From: Cinnamomum chago
Lineage: Eukaryota; Streptophyta; Magnoliopsida; Laurales; Lauraceae
Assembly (NCBI GenBank): GCA_038049695.1
Contig: CP142453.1
Location: 15,690,001 to 15,754,000 of the forward strand
Reading direction: 5' to 3'
Length of the DNA: 64,000 bases
The notes under the pieces were generated by a model. It was not told where the DNA came from, ran no database searches, and was given only the letters and a program-made list of their open reading frames with translations. Each line of letters opens with the position of its first letter. Position 1 is the stretch's first letter. This document shows positions 1 through 17,900 of the stretch, piece by piece. The position numbers and the translations under genes were made by a program.

Positions 1-1323
1 GAAGTGTAAAGTTTAGTACATCATTAAGTGCAGATTAATTTCTCTGATTAAATCTAAAGCCTAATGAGTGCAAAAGAATGATCCTTATAATATATCCTCT
101 AAGGCCAACAAGGCACTCAAATTATCAGGCCCTTATGCTATAGCAATTGATTGTGTAGATATGATTGTTTATTATGATAAATTATAATCAATGTAGGGTA
201 GATTGAGCACTGCCTCCATATAATTTTATAGTCAGTTTTGTTCTGAAAGTTTTTACAGTCAGATGCCTATTCAAGTTGCCAACCCTCCGCCAAATAATCC
301 GGGGAGAGACAGTCTGTAAAAGGGACATCCAAATGGGACATCAGTACAAGGTGTTGCTTGCAGATGCAGACCATTGAATGGGGCCACCGAAGACACGGCT
401 CTCTCTATGGAAGTTAGTTGAATGAATTTTAAGCCCCCAAAAGAACTAATGAAAGGGAGCATCTAAAGAAGAAACCATCGAAGATTACCATTGTTTATCA
501 ATTCATGTGTTTCTCTAATCAAGTGAAAAAAGTGTGTTTTCTACTAGTGAAACATTAAACCAACTCCTATAGACGACAAATATGGCCTTGTGTTTACATG
601 GATGGACTTTGAGAATGCAGTAGTGAAATTGTCTAAAGTCGAATATCAAATGCCCACTCATTTGTCTATGTGATGAATAATGAGTACTCCCTCTCACCTG
701 TAGAAAAGAGGATCCACATGATTACACGGCATTGGCTATAATTGTTCTTGTTGAGTAATGATAGTGATAGCCCACTACATATTTCACTCAGGACTAATCA
801 CAAAGGTGAGTGATGGTTTTATGTAAGTAGATATATAGATATATACAAAATTATGTAGAAGTCGGCATCTCCCACCTCCTCTCCACCAACATCTCCTTGA
901 TCAAAATCCACATGTCTCGTTCCATAAAAAAAAACCCAACAGCCTTTTACAAAAATACAAACACTTCTGTAAAAGCTTTAAGAACTTCTTTAAACAGCCT
1001 TTCAGAAAAGAAAAGACAAGCTACTTGCTGGAAATGGGCAGTGATAATGGAATGACCCACTGTTATGTGGTGATCTGTTTGATGGCCCACCAACTTGTGG
1101 TCTTCCTTATCAGGCAGTTTTCTGGAAGACTTGGCCACCTCACCAGTTAATGGGCCTGAAGTGCTTTAGAACCCCACTTCTTTGAATGCCCACTTTCACC
1201 TACCTCCTGGTTCTGTTCTTTTATCCTCCCATCTCCTCTTTGTTCTTCATCTTTCATCTATCCAACACAAGTATATACTTAATTGTAGACTTTATGCATA
1301 TGAAACTTACCTGAGAGAAAGAG
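1..1323. other. Non-coding flank upstream of the GDSL gene
   Basis: No convincing exon, RNA gene or mobile element is seen here. The short ORFs lack plant protein-family similarity. The last part must hold the promoter and 5' leader of the GDSL gene. A pyrimidine-rich stretch at about 1200-1265 is followed by a weak TATA-like string at about 1271-1277, roughly 50 bases before the start codon. I cannot place a transcription start. Confidence 0.5.
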
Positions 1324-5370
<4,047 letters not shown>

Positions 5371-6978
5371 TTAAGAGAAGAAAGGATTCCACCACACCAC
5401 ATCCATCCCCTCCCTTGCCTGCTGTTATTATCATCATCCTACAACTAATTTAAATATCATCCAGGCTTAAGGTGCATGTGGTCATATGTTTTTTAGTCTT
5501 GTGATGTTTGTCACTCCAGATTCCCATGGGTTTGGTTTTGATCCTAAGGGGAAATGATAATCTCTTTTAGCTTTAAAAGGAAACAAGATGCCATCTAAAA
5601 ACTGGCCTACATCTTTCATTTGAAAGGAATCATGACGACAACACCTCTCTTTCTCTCCCCCTCTTTCCGAAAGGAAACTTATCTATAGGCAAGTCAAAAT
5701 TGGGAAATTTTTTTGCAATTAGAATTAACGCCTTTCATACATATAAATTGAATAATTTGTCTCTTCGAAATGGCTTATTAAAGAGGTCCATAGTCCCCAT
5801 TCCCCAAAGAGGCATGTACCTGCACCATGGCAAGGCTATAAGCTCAATATTAGTGGTAGCTCGCAAAAAACTTTTGCTTCGGAAAAAAAATAAAAATTAT
5901 CCTCATCTGACATGGGTGATAAGAGAATGGTGTCATTCTGAATTCGAATTGAGTGGAGATTACAGTAAAGAGGCCTACTCTCATTCAATAGTTCTTTAAC
6001 AGGCTCTCTGTTAAGATGTCAGAGCCCAAAACTTAGTCCTATTGAATGATCCTGAGGGCCTGTTATTCTTAAGACTTCGTCGTAAAATGTGTTTAACAAA
6101 AGATTATCAAAGAGGAAAGGGTAAAAAGATCTAAGGTGGAGATGTAGATGGGGCAGGAATGAACTCTATAGAAGATAACAATGCATGTCTTACTACAGTA
6201 TTGGATCAAAATCAAGGCTAAGAACTAAGCCAAGACAATATACGCAGGGAGCAATATATGAGGGAAAATGTGATTTCAATTTGAATAGCAGAAAAATATA
6301 GCGTCGGACATTTTTGGACTAAGCAATCTAACAGAATGAACAAAATGCATTCTAACTTTTTAGCAGTGATTGCAGTACTAAGTTTGGAACAGAAAATTCC
6401 AGGTCCCTGATGAATTGAATAAATCTTCCCCAAGAATAGATAGGCCATCAGTACAATAACAGAAACTTAGGTCCACAAGTTCAAAATACTGCAGTCAGAG
6501 TGCCTCCAAACAAACAACCAGATCATAAAAACTGGGAATATTCAATTTAAAATCAGCAAAAAAAAATCTGTGAGCCCAAATATAAATTGCTAAATTTCAA
6601 AACTAAAGGAAGTTCAAAAATAACTTACAACAAGTTGACCAGCATTCATATAAATTGTCAAAAACCCTAATACTGAAGACAAATCCCTACCTTCTATCTC
6701 CTGCTTACAACCAATCTACTAACTCTAAAAACTTACTCCTATGAGAAATATGAACCTTTTTCCCCATATTGGCAAAAACAAGAACAGAAAGCAGGATATC
6801 AGCATTTTGTTATTAACTGACTGGAAGCTTCAACTGGACCTTGGGCCTAATATAATGAACTGAGCAGAGACGGGCCTGGCACAGCTGGGACCAGTTTGAG
6901 ATTGAGCTTCATACTGATGAGCTTGGTCCAGGGCCTCCTGCAACACTCTCTGGGATGCTAACTTACACCATTTAGTGA
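5371..6978. other. Convergent spacer between the GDSL and threonine deaminase genes
   Basis: The 3' flanks of two converging genes. No conserved exon was recognised. The region is AT-rich with several short ORFs lacking similarity. It must contain both 3' UTRs; I did not find unambiguous poly(A) signals for either gene. Confidence 0.5.
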
Positions 6979-9900
6979 TTACCGCATCAAAAGCCGGAAG
7001 GCCTTGTTATTCATCTCGATCTCATACTCATACCCCAGACTGTCAGCACGGCCCCGGAACTCACCTAATTCAGAATCTGGAACCTGGATGCCTACCAATA
7101 CATTTGCTCCTGTTTCACCCTGTCAAGGAGGAAAAAAAAAAAACATTCCCTTACACTTCTAAGTAATAAAAAAAGAAATGCTCATTCAGACATTGCAAAA
7201 AAGTAGCTAAATTGTTGACATGTCTATGCACAATCAAAAGTGAAGAATAAGATCTAAATACCAACCTGTGCTCGGTAATGGAACAAGCTAATGTTCCAAC
7301 GTGGACTGAAGGCAGCCAAGAACTTCATGAGAGCGCCTGGCTTCTCAGGGAAGATGAATCGGCAAAGAATCTCATTTTCTACATCTGATCGCCCTCCCAT
7401 CTGAATAATGTGGAATCAGAACCATACTATATCAATCAATCAGAAACTTGATTCGATCACATGATCTTTAAAATCTAAGTAAATATGAGTTGCAAATGTA
7501 ATTGTTGAAGCATAATCCACAACTTGCCTAGAAACTAGCATTCTATGCTTTTGAGAGATGCTGTCAAAGCCAGGCATATGTAACATAAAAGCCTAAATAT
7601 GGTTGAAGCCAACTTAGGAAAAAGTCAGCACGCTTAACCATAATAGTGAACAATTTTATGAAATAAGCACAAACATGGTGCTCATTTCCAATTGACTTCC
7701 ACGGTAGTTCACTGATAATGCTAGTGAATACTGATCAGTGAGCTACATGCAAGAAGAAGAGAATAAAAGGAGATACAGTCGAGCATGGATAGTCACAACT
7801 TACAAGATGCCGCAGATGATCTTTTGCCAAGTCATTATTTGTAAGATCAATGGTTCGAAGTTGAGAAGATTCCATCCGCTCCATCATGGCTTTGAGTTCA
7901 TCAGTTGTATGGACCCCAACGCTGCAAAAGAGAAGGAATTACCAATTTCTTTATACATGGCAAGAACATTCCCCTTTCTTGGCAGCTCACATGCCACCAT
8001 GTTGGCGCATGCGCAAGATCCAGGCCATTAACTAAGTGAGGTCCACGAGAAACATCCCCCAGCCAAAAAATAAAAAAAGAATGGTCATCTCATCAAGGGA
8101 ACCACTTGTGAAAATTGACTATGAACAATCAGATTTCATTCCAATTGCTCATCTTTTCTGTATGCGTGTCACTGACATGATGTGTAAATATATATGGGTC
8201 TAGGAATGCTCGAGGTGTATCCCACTGGATAAATGTGGCTCCAATCTTGGGCAAACGTGATGTGCCACACTGACATAAGTGATAAAAAAAATTCTAACTC
8301 CGCCAATTTGTGAGAAAAAAAACATGAACAATATTTGAAAATTATGAAAATGAAATATTCAGGGGAAACAATGACAATGCAAATTCTCTGCACAGAAACA
8401 GAATGAGAAAAAAAAAATTATGAGGAAATTTGAGAACTATTTGCTATCCTCTTTTTTTTTTTTAATGGTACTGACTATATCAAACTGCTACTTGCCTGTA
8501 CAGAACAAGAGCTTCCTTTTTTCTGTTATCATATCTATATTTGAACTCGGTGATATTTATTGGACCAACCTGCCATGATAAATGATTGTTACTTTAGCAA
8601 CAAGAATTAAACAAGGCAGATAAAGAAAAGTTGATAAAACGTCTTGGTAGCATACCTGTTTACAAAACCGTGCAAAGCTCCCTGTCTCCTCTGGCATAAA
8701 AGTAGCAAGGACAGCCTCTCGTTTCCTACCAACATCAGCAAGTTCAGTCACCAACCTCAGCCTATCAAAGTTCATGTTGGCCCCACTCGTTATCGCTACA
8801 ACAGTTTTATCCTTTAAACCATGGTACTTGCAGTATGCTTCTGCTCCGGCTAAGGCTAGAGCACCAGCCGGCTCAAGAATGCTCCTTTTTTCCTCAAACA
8901 TGTCCTGAAGTAAACCGCCTCATTAGAAATGAAGGGCACTAACTAACTTGTAAAATTCAATACTAGCATCCGCGTTTAAAAGTGTGTGTGTGTGAAAGGT
9001 CCTCAACAGTATTATCTACCTTGATCTGCCTAACTATCAGAAAATTCCATACAAAACACTGAAGCAAGATTTCATCAAAAAATAACAAAGGGACAAGCAC
9101 TGATTTCCACAGAGAATTAAGAGGCTCATCTTTGGAATTCATACTGCATTTCTTCTGAAGTGTACAAAGCATGACAAATCCCATCTACAACCATCTTTAA
9201 TGAGCTTCACCAAACAATGATGGCCTTTTAATCTTCCCTCTCTTTGGATAATGAAGAAAATTATTCAAGAATGGATACAAGATGAACAAACTACATACTA
9301 AAGAAGAAAACATTTCTCAATGTTCAAATACCAAAACAAAGCTCTACTTAGAATTGCAGCCATGTAATTTGTTTTTGAAGATGAACTCATGACAACATTG
9401 CATTCCTAAAGTCACCTTCCACTACAAGTTTACCTTAACTAATGAAAAAATCTTTAAGCCCCCATTTTTAGTACTTTCGGTTACGCCAATCCATCAAAGC
9501 CAATACAGTCGTTTAAATCAGTCACCCTAGAGTATGCTCCCTTATTCATAACAGGCCTTCACCTCCAAACTCATCATTTTCTGCCCTAACATTTGTTTTT
9601 ATTGGTAAAGAAAATGATTTTCTTAAGAAAACAGCCAGCATATAAAGTAAAAGAGGCATGGGAGCACTATGCCACAGCCACACAAACACAAAAGCCAATA
9701 ATAAATAAAGCAAAAGAAACTATATCAAAGGCCCCACAAATAGATCATTCTTATCAACCCCCTGTTTGGGAAGCATATCCACCACATTGTCAGCTCCCTA
9801 CCCATGTGGCAGAAGACCACAAGGAGAAAAGAATCTTAAGACTTGAACTCACTGAAATGAACTGATGTTTCCATGGACCCTTCCTAGGACCAAACCCATC

Positions 9901-12900
9901 TAATCCCATTAGAGGAGCAAGTTTCCACCACCACAATGCCTGAGAAGTGCTGCAAATAATTATCAATGTTTCTTTGGTAGATAAGACCTTGTACTCATCA
10001 GAATCCTTCAATAAGCGACAAAAGCACAATCAACACCTCTTCCCTAAATTGTGATCATGACATTTTCTTTGATTATAAAAGAAACTTCAGCATCTACCAT
10101 CTCAACTGTAGAAAGTATGAGATCCCTTGAGAATTATGTATTTAATCTTTACTTGGGAATGTACAAAGTGGTCCGTGCCAATTCTTGATGAGGTAAAGGA
10201 CACAGATAAATCACACAATAAGGATTGATCAAAGTAATGCAGGTGAAATAATTTAAGGAAACCCATACCAGGCGCTTTCATCCTTTCCAACCCAATGAGG
10301 AAGGTTCTTTGTGTGCGTGCATGTGTGTGTGTGTGCTCATGCACACATGCAACCCACATGGACACAAACTTTTCCTTGGTGAAGAGAAACTTGCATCGAT
10401 TCTCAGGACAACCCATACTTCCACCCTCATCCTTCCAACTCAAGAAGGTTGCATGATCAATGTTAGTTCCATTACCGGTCCATACACCTTTCATCTATTA
10501 GCCCATTCATAAAGGTAGGAAACTAGGCTGTCGGCCAGGGCATTGTCATGTTCAATAGCAGCTTGTCTTTGATATACAATTGGTTCCAAAGTTCTGTTAA
10601 TGAAATTTGATAGAGGCAAAATAAAGTGTATCTGTTCTAAACGTTAAAGCATATATACCATTATAAATGCTAAAGCATAAAACAAGCTCCACCTTTATTG
10701 AGGCACAAATAGCATCACGGCTGACAAGAACCACTCCATCGACCAATTCCCTGCATATGCGGAAAGTCTCCTCTCCAACCACTTTTACAGCTACCCCATC
10801 TGCAAAGCCTCCCACCTGCTCCAACATGATTCGCTGTCCATGATGTAATGACAATGCCATTGCATTTGCATCAAAGGGCTCGACTCCTATTATTTTTACC
10901 TTCACATCCAACATAACTGAATCAGTATCACAATTCAAGATTCATTTCACAGGTAACTGAAGCTGGAATTAAAAGATTTTGCAGCAGCAACTCAGAGAAT
11001 TCAATAAGAACTTACAGACCTCTGGTCGAACCCGCTTTATATAGGTGGCTATGCCTGCTATTAACCCACCGCCACCCACAGGTACAAAGATTGCATGCAA
11101 TGGACCTTTTAGTTGGCGAGTAATTTCCATTCCAATCGTCCCCTGACCCATTATTATGTCAGGATGATCAAAAGGAGGTATGAATGTGCGGCCATCCTGC
11201 TCAGCCCGTTGTTTAGCATACGATTGTGCTTCATCGTAAGAATCCCCCACAAGAACAACTTGCGCACCTAGCCTTTTAACAGATTTCCACTGAGCAATAC
11301 ATGGAAAAAAATGAAACAAAGAACACGAAAGTATAGGATCTCATATACTGGTACACCGCCCTAAAAGATTAAAATAAAATGAAACCGATGCAGTACATGC
11401 TAACTAAGGTCAATACAGAACAAATGACTTATCGTTAAAAAAATAAAAAATAAAAAGAAAATAATACATTAAACAAAAAGAATTAATCACTAAATACTTG
11501 CGTAAATGAGCTCATTTTTGTTCATTTATAGATCATTGAACCTTGATCTCTGGTGTTGTAACAGGCATGGCAATCACTGCATCACACTTTAGCTTCTGTG
11601 CAGCCAATGCTACACCTTGGGCATGGTTTCCGGCTGATGAGCAGATGACTCCCTTATCTAACTGCTCCCTAGAAAGTTTGGCCATCATATTATATGCTCC
11701 TCTTAACTTGAATGAAAAGACCTATAAATTCAGACATTAACACACTATAAATTCAATGCTTTATAACTTAAACATGAATAATAGGTGCCCAGTTAGCATT
11801 TCCATTAAACCCAACATGCTGGCACGTCTTGAAGTGAGCAACAACAATATTATCAATAATACCATTAAAAAAATATTATCAATAACAAAACAAAAACAAC
11901 ACTCTTTTGCGAGTGGTTTTCAAGCACATCATCTATCATATCCATAGGTCGAGTTCCAAGAGTTTATCATGATAAAAAGTGGGATTCATAAGCATGGATT
12001 TGGCACATTTTATCAAAAGCTTTAAGTATATAATATCATTTCTCAATGCAAACACTGTACCACATTATTTGTAAGATAAGGTTGGAGCAAATCAGTACAT
12101 TGAGCCCAACAATGAAAGCAACAATTACAAACCTCTGGATATCAACCTTATGGAAGTAGAATTCACCATTAACTGAACCATGCCTTGGGGCAAGATCAAT
12201 TGCATTGACTAAAGTGTGGTTTAATCCAGCAGTAAATAACACTCTTCTAGGGTGATTTTCAAGCACATCACCTACCATGTCCATAGTTCGAGTTCCAAAA
12301 GTGTGCAATAATTAAAAGTAGGTCCATGCATGAATTTGGCTCGATCTTTTATTTTTTGAATGGTGGTCTGACTTGACGTTATCATAAGGTCGAGCATAAC
12401 TTACCATTTCCCATAAGAGAACCAACTGTGTACGCTCGACCATGTCATTTGTATAAAAGGTCGAGCAAGTCCATATGATGGGCCCAAAAAATAAGGGAAA
12501 AAACTTTGGACCTCAAGCTACTACCATGAGAGGTATTGAACTAAACAGTTAACTGTATAGGAGTCGCAGTCACCATCGACCGTAAAATGCATTAGGGTGA
12601 GATCAACTACATTTATTGAAGGCATGGTTTAATCCAATGATGGGTAATCTGCAACAAGTGATTCTCTAGGACATCGGCTATTATGTCCAAGAGCATGTCA
12701 CGATTAAAAGTGGGCCCCATGTGTGGATTTGACTTGACCTTATCATAAGGTATGGACTTTAGTGTACCTTATCATTTCTCATAAGAGGACCAATTGCATA
12801 CAGTCAGCCTTATCATTTATATGGATAAGGATAAGGAAGGCAACTGAAGTCTGCATCTCAACCAACTTCGATTAAAAATACTCAACCTAAAAGAAAACTG

Positions 12901-14954
12901 TGCAAGAGTTGCATTCAGTGTTGACTAAATGATGCCCTCGGGTAAGGTTGACTCCATTGAATTGACTAAAGATGTGGTTTAATCCAACAGTGAATAACAC
13001 TTTCTACAAGTGATTTTCAAGCACATATCATGTCTGTAGAAAAAGTTCCACGAGCTTTTCAAAATTAAAAGTGGGCCATACATGCCTGAATTTGTCTCTA
13101 AATAAGGTCGAAGTATCTTACTTCTCATAAAAGGGACCGATTGAATGCACTCGACTATATCATTTGTATGATAAGGTTGAGCAAAGTAGTACAATTGGCC
13201 CATCAATGAAGGCAACTAATGTTTGGATCTCGACCCATTCCCTCGAAAGGTATTGAGAAAGGTCAAGTGCACAATAACTGTCTTTACCATTGACTAAACA
13301 ATGCCTAGGGGCAAAAGCTCCATTGACTGAAGATGTGGTTTAATCGAACAGTGAATATCACACTTTTATGAATTATAATTTAGAGCATGTCACTTAACAT
13401 CCCTGTGGGTTAAGTACCAAGAGTTTGTCATGATTAAAAGCAGGGCCTCATATGTATGAATTTGACTCGACCTTACCATAACGTCGAGCATGTCTTATCA
13501 TTTCTAATAAAAGGGTCGTTTGTATTTCACACAACAAGCCTTTGGATATCAATTATGGAATGCCCAAACCATCTCAAGCAACATTCCTTGATTGTCTCTT
13601 CTACCACAGCTATGAGTAAGTTTCCCCTCATGTGCAAATTCCTCGTTCAATACTTTGCATAGCAATTTTCATGACCTTTTCTGCACATGTCCGAACAAGG
13701 AATGTCCGAACCATTCCTTGTTCGATCCTTTCTAGTAACTCAACACTCCTCCTCATGCACATCTCAGCAACATGTACTCTCATTTCATCTCTTTTCATTG
13801 AACAACTTTTCCACTCCATACAACAAAGGGAGTTTAGTCATCGTCTCATAAAACTACCCCTTCAATCAATCAAAGTGGTACTCATTGAAGAAATAACACT
13901 CAGTACTCAACTAGCTTGTCATCACTTTACCCACCCTCTCTTGATCTCATTTGCTACATCCAGCCTAAACCATTAGATGCTCTCCCAAGTATCTAAATCT
14001 ATCAAATCGTGACTCCATCAACTTATTTCCAATTATTGTAGAACGCATTTTCCCTAGTCTCAAGACACATTTAAACTTGTACTCTATATATCATTAACTC
14101 ATTATCCCTTCTCTTAGCACCTTGAATGCTCCAACTGGTAACCCTTCTAACATGCAATCCAAAGACTAATTCATACTTTCTGCACACAAGCACAAACTTT
14201 TATCTTTTTCAACTATTAAAGCTAATGTAGGTTTCCTACCACACATCCATCTTAGCATGCACATCTCAGAACATGTTGATTAAAAAACAGTAACAACAAT
14301 TTTTTTTTTAAATGATTATTTTCAGCAACAATAATTAAAAAAAAATATTTTTTTTTTTCAAAATGTCCCATTCCACTAACACTTTTCCAAAAAAACCCTA
14401 AGAAACGCCCAAAATTTGAAGTTTTTCTCAACATTAGCCAACAGGAAGAAGAAGAAGAAGAAGAAGATGAAGATGAAGAAGACTCATACTGGTTGCAGAT
14501 CCTCTCGTTTGAGCCAAACATCGACTCCGATCCGCTGCGAGAGCTTCGGCGCCAGCTGCAATGGAGACTCGATGGCCACATCATACACCTTCGAAGAGAG
14601 TATGTTCGTCAGGTACCACATCGCGGTCGGAGCTCCGTCCTCCTCCTTCGCCGGCCGCGTCTTCTCCGAGACGCCGCCCAGGAATCCGCTCTCGTACTGC
14701 AGAGAGTCGGTATGGACCCTCTTCAAGGGAGCCTCAGGGAGTCTCTGTGTCGGGATCGCAGACGACGAGGGTTTCTGAGAGAGGTCGGGAGTGCCTTTCG
14801 CGAGGGTCGAGGAGATGAAGAAGGAGCTTCTTCTCTTCGATTGTGATGAGAGCTTTCTTCTTCGAGGGAAGGGAAGGTTCGAGGGCGCACGTGAGGAGAG
14901 TTGCAGAGGCACGTGAGGCTGGGGGAGAGAGACGGTGGCGGCGGCGGCCTCCAT
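6979..14954 (-). CDS. OMR1: Threonine deaminase (biosynthetic, plastid), complete (9 exons, 612 aa)
   Basis: Exons, in gene order: 14954-14490, 11721-11542, 11289-11020, 10899-10693, 8904-8656, 8569-8496, 7921-7804, 7400-7266, 7119-6979. The enzyme turns threonine into 2-oxobutanoate and ammonia, the committed step of isoleucine synthesis in plastids. Residues 1-70 are Ser/Arg/Pro-rich with few acidic residues, like a transit peptide. The PLP-binding lysine is Lys160 in [19 protein letters not shown] and GGGG (287-290) are the fold type II phosphate-binding loops. From about residue 435 come two ACT-like regulatory segments ([15 protein letters not shown] and [15 protein letters not shown]), the site of isoleucine feedback in this family. 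An in-frame extension to 15053 begins with GTG, so ATG at 14954 is preferred; it also gives the usual family length. The intron after exon 6 uses a GC donor (GCAAGT at 8495-8490). Intron 1 (2.8 kb) is full of repeats. Confidence 0.96.
11910..13500. repeat. Degenerate tandem repeat array (about 5 units of 340-400 bp) in OMR1 intron 1
   Basis: A recognisable block runs in order: a GATTTTCAAGCACAT-like segment, CATGTCCATAG-like, GAGTTCCAAGAGT-like, ATTAAAAGTGGGCC-like, then CTCGACCTTATCATAAGGTC-like. It recurs starting near 11916, 12254, 12657, 13010 and 13375, so the spacing is 338-403 bases. Copies are strongly diverged and differ by indels. Other shared words are GTGGTTTAATCCAACAGTG and CATAAGAGGACCAA. 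No coding potential was recognised. Confidence 0.8.
13528..14180 (-). mobile_element. Decayed RTE-type LINE fragment in OMR1 intron 1
   Basis: Phrases here match in order the antisense 3' part of the LINE copies at 51.3-51.8 kb and 55.8-56.1 kb: a run like CCAAACCATCTCAAGCAACA, then CATGCACATCTCAGCAACATG, then a region parallel to the element's C-terminal coding end. All frames are broken. Assignment rests on similarity within the window and on the typical plant RTE C-terminal coding pattern read on the minus strand. Confidence 0.55.
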
Positions 14955-17900
14955 GTCTAGATCTCGCGGGGGCTGAGAGAGGAGCGGAAATGGGGGAAGA
15001 AGAGGTTGGGTTTTAGAAGGGGTCAGAGATTTGGATCTTTTGATGGGCGCCACGCATCCTTGACCGTCGGATGGAAACGTCCGGAAGGAGTCGTGGCGGC
15101 ATGTTGAATATACGGTTTTTAATTTTTCGAGTGTTTTTTACATTTTGCACCCTAGATTTATGACTTATGCTTTTGAACTACAGGAACAGTATCACAACAG
15201 ACGAGCCAAGCAGGAGTCTGATGAGCCCACCCAAGATGATGAGGTCCATGAATAAGAGTCACATGGGTCTAGGACTCTAGGTCTAATTCTGGCCCATTAA
15301 GGGCTTTTGTAACCTAAACATGGGTTGCAGTCCAGCCCAAAAATGTCAAGTGTTCAATTGGGCCATGCCATGTCGGATTTGGGCCCATAAACAGCCTTGC
15401 CCTCCTTTGCACAATGGGTTGGATTTTGTTGGTAAATATCACAAGGCAAGTTTGCTAGTGGTTTTGGTGCTTGTGTGTGTTTATAGATCTTAGTCCTTCA
15501 TTTATTTTTAAGAGGAGATGCCCTAATATTTGTTCTTTGGGGAAGAAAAATGTTTTGGTAGATAAATTAATAGATGAGATGATAGTAGAACATAAGAGAT
15601 GGTTAGTAGCCTTTTTAAATAAAAGTACTCTAAAACAAGTCGCATAGATGCATAATATACGAATTGCAACTCCAATCAAGATGTGAAGTGAGTTAAGACT
15701 CCTATGAGAGTATAAGAAATTTAGAATTGATCCAACAAAGAGATTCAGTATCATATCTTGGCTCAATAATTAATAGGTTTGGAGAGACTAAGGAATATGT
15801 CAAACATCTTATTAGAGCAGAATAGTTGAAGTAGAGACTTGTTTTTATAGTATTTTTTATAATCGGTGCATACTAATAAAATTGAAGTAAAAAATTTAGA
15901 AACAATTATTGACCTATAAAATAAAATATTGATCGATCAAGAAACAATACATACACAAAATAAGTATAACAGAGATAAGATTATTGAGATAGATGTAGGA
16001 TGAGACTAAATAAGGTAAAATTAGAAATGAGTACTTTTAAAAACATTTAAAACTCCATTAATAAATAATAATTAAGAGAGATTTGTTGAAAATTCATATA
16101 ATATGTTGCAATGTGGCCACGGAGAAAATATTTTTCTATACAAGTTGATCACCGAATGGGTACAATTGCCTCGAGGAGATCATTGTATTTAGTCTGGTTA
16201 GCAAGGGGGCTGTTTGTAGTTTAACATTTGTATCACGTGAAGGGACTTATATCGTGGCTTTCATCCTTGTCGGCTGCTGCACCGTCATCGGTCAATAAGG
16301 ACAATTTGCATTTGACGCACATGAAAACCATTTGTGTATCCGTGAGTGATATGACTCATCCCCACCACAGAATAATAAACTTGGGCACACTATGCTCTCT
16401 GAGCCCATGCCCCAGAGTCCCAGACTATCTATCTATATTCAACTGCCTACTTCTTTGTTTTTTTTTTTTTTTATCAAATGAGGGAGTCATTAATATAGCA
16501 AACATTCGCCTAGGAACTATGATCTAAACTACTTATTTCAATCTTTCCGGTTAGTAATTGATGCAGAGAACTCAATTAAAAGCAGACAACTTACATTTCA
16601 TATATAGTTCATGTCTAGAAGTTCAATTGCAAATGGGCACACCTTTGATCAGTCTACAGTTTTTCACACACACTTCCTGTGAATTGACATGAGCCCAATT
16701 TGAAAATAACAAATCTGAATCTGTTAAATTGAGGTTAAGATAATTCAATGGGACTGATTTTTGCCATCCATGATGCTGATAAATCTATGTGGGCCGGCAT
16801 GTGGTCGGCGTAGTAGAAGAATTTCTCCACCCACCATGTGGCATGGCCGTGAGGGTGTACTAAGTGGACCATAGGTTGTTTCTTTGCCACAGGAATCTAG
16901 TGAGCAGCAAGTGTGAATCTGGATCCTCTTACCTATAGAAGTTGTGTGTTAAAGTAGTGAAACTCCACAATGAACCCTATCTATTGAAATTTGAACGGTT
17001 AAAAACAAATATTATCCAGCCACATGAGGTATCTTCAGAATTTACTTCAATCCGAATTTTTTCCACTGTTGGATTGCCCATTTGATGAAAAACATGATTA
17101 ACACAAACTTGGGCATACTCATTATCACGCTTTTTTTTAATTTATTTTTATCAAACAATCAACCCAATAGGTGGAATAAATTTGGATTGATGTAACATTT
17201 GAAAATACCCCAAGTAACTAATTAAAAGGCAATTATTTTGAGCAGTTGGATTTCAATCAATGGCCTCGGATGACCCAGACTCAACAGTGTAAGTAACTTG
17301 ACCAAACGATATGGCATCTCGCTGGCAGTCTTTTGCCAGGCCTTTGGCATTGTCTCTTTGCATATTTCCAGGTTCTCAAAAGAAAGAAAAAATCCCTGAA
17401 ACATTGATTTTGACCAGTGTAAAGTCCAATCTTTAGGATCAAAAGCCTTCCAATTCCATGCCCCTTTCTGCATGGGTACTGACTAGCATCAACCCTGGTT
17501 GATACAGGTTGACTGCTGTCTCCAGTCCACAAAAAATTAAAAAAATGATAGGCTCAATTTCACAAAATAAAGTGCAAGACCACAGAATTTTATCCCAACC
17601 TGGGTTTAACTTACCACGCGCAGAAACTAAGCAGGATACAGCTGAACATGACAACAGTATTTCAAAATCCATTTGTATGGGACCTGACATCCATAGTCTC
17701 CTAAGTTCTAACAGCTGCATTTCCACAATAAAACTCCAATAAAATGAAGTTATCCATGGAAGTGAAGCCATTTTCAAGGTATGGCCAATCCACAGATGAC
17801 TAACAGTATGGTTTCAAACCAACTAATAAGATACATGGGTTGAGGTGTAACTAAAGAGGAGGGTATTTGAGTTGGATGAAGGGTTGGACCTGCATTCATC

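Noticed and set aside
14416-14846. Overlapping plus-strand ORFs of 85-120 codons
   Set aside because: Antisense shadows of GC-rich OMR1 exon 1, which encodes a recognisable protein on the minus strand.
14955-15053. 33-residue N-terminal extension of threonine deaminase
   Set aside because: The first codon is GTG; the ATG at 14954 gives a typical transit peptide and normal length.
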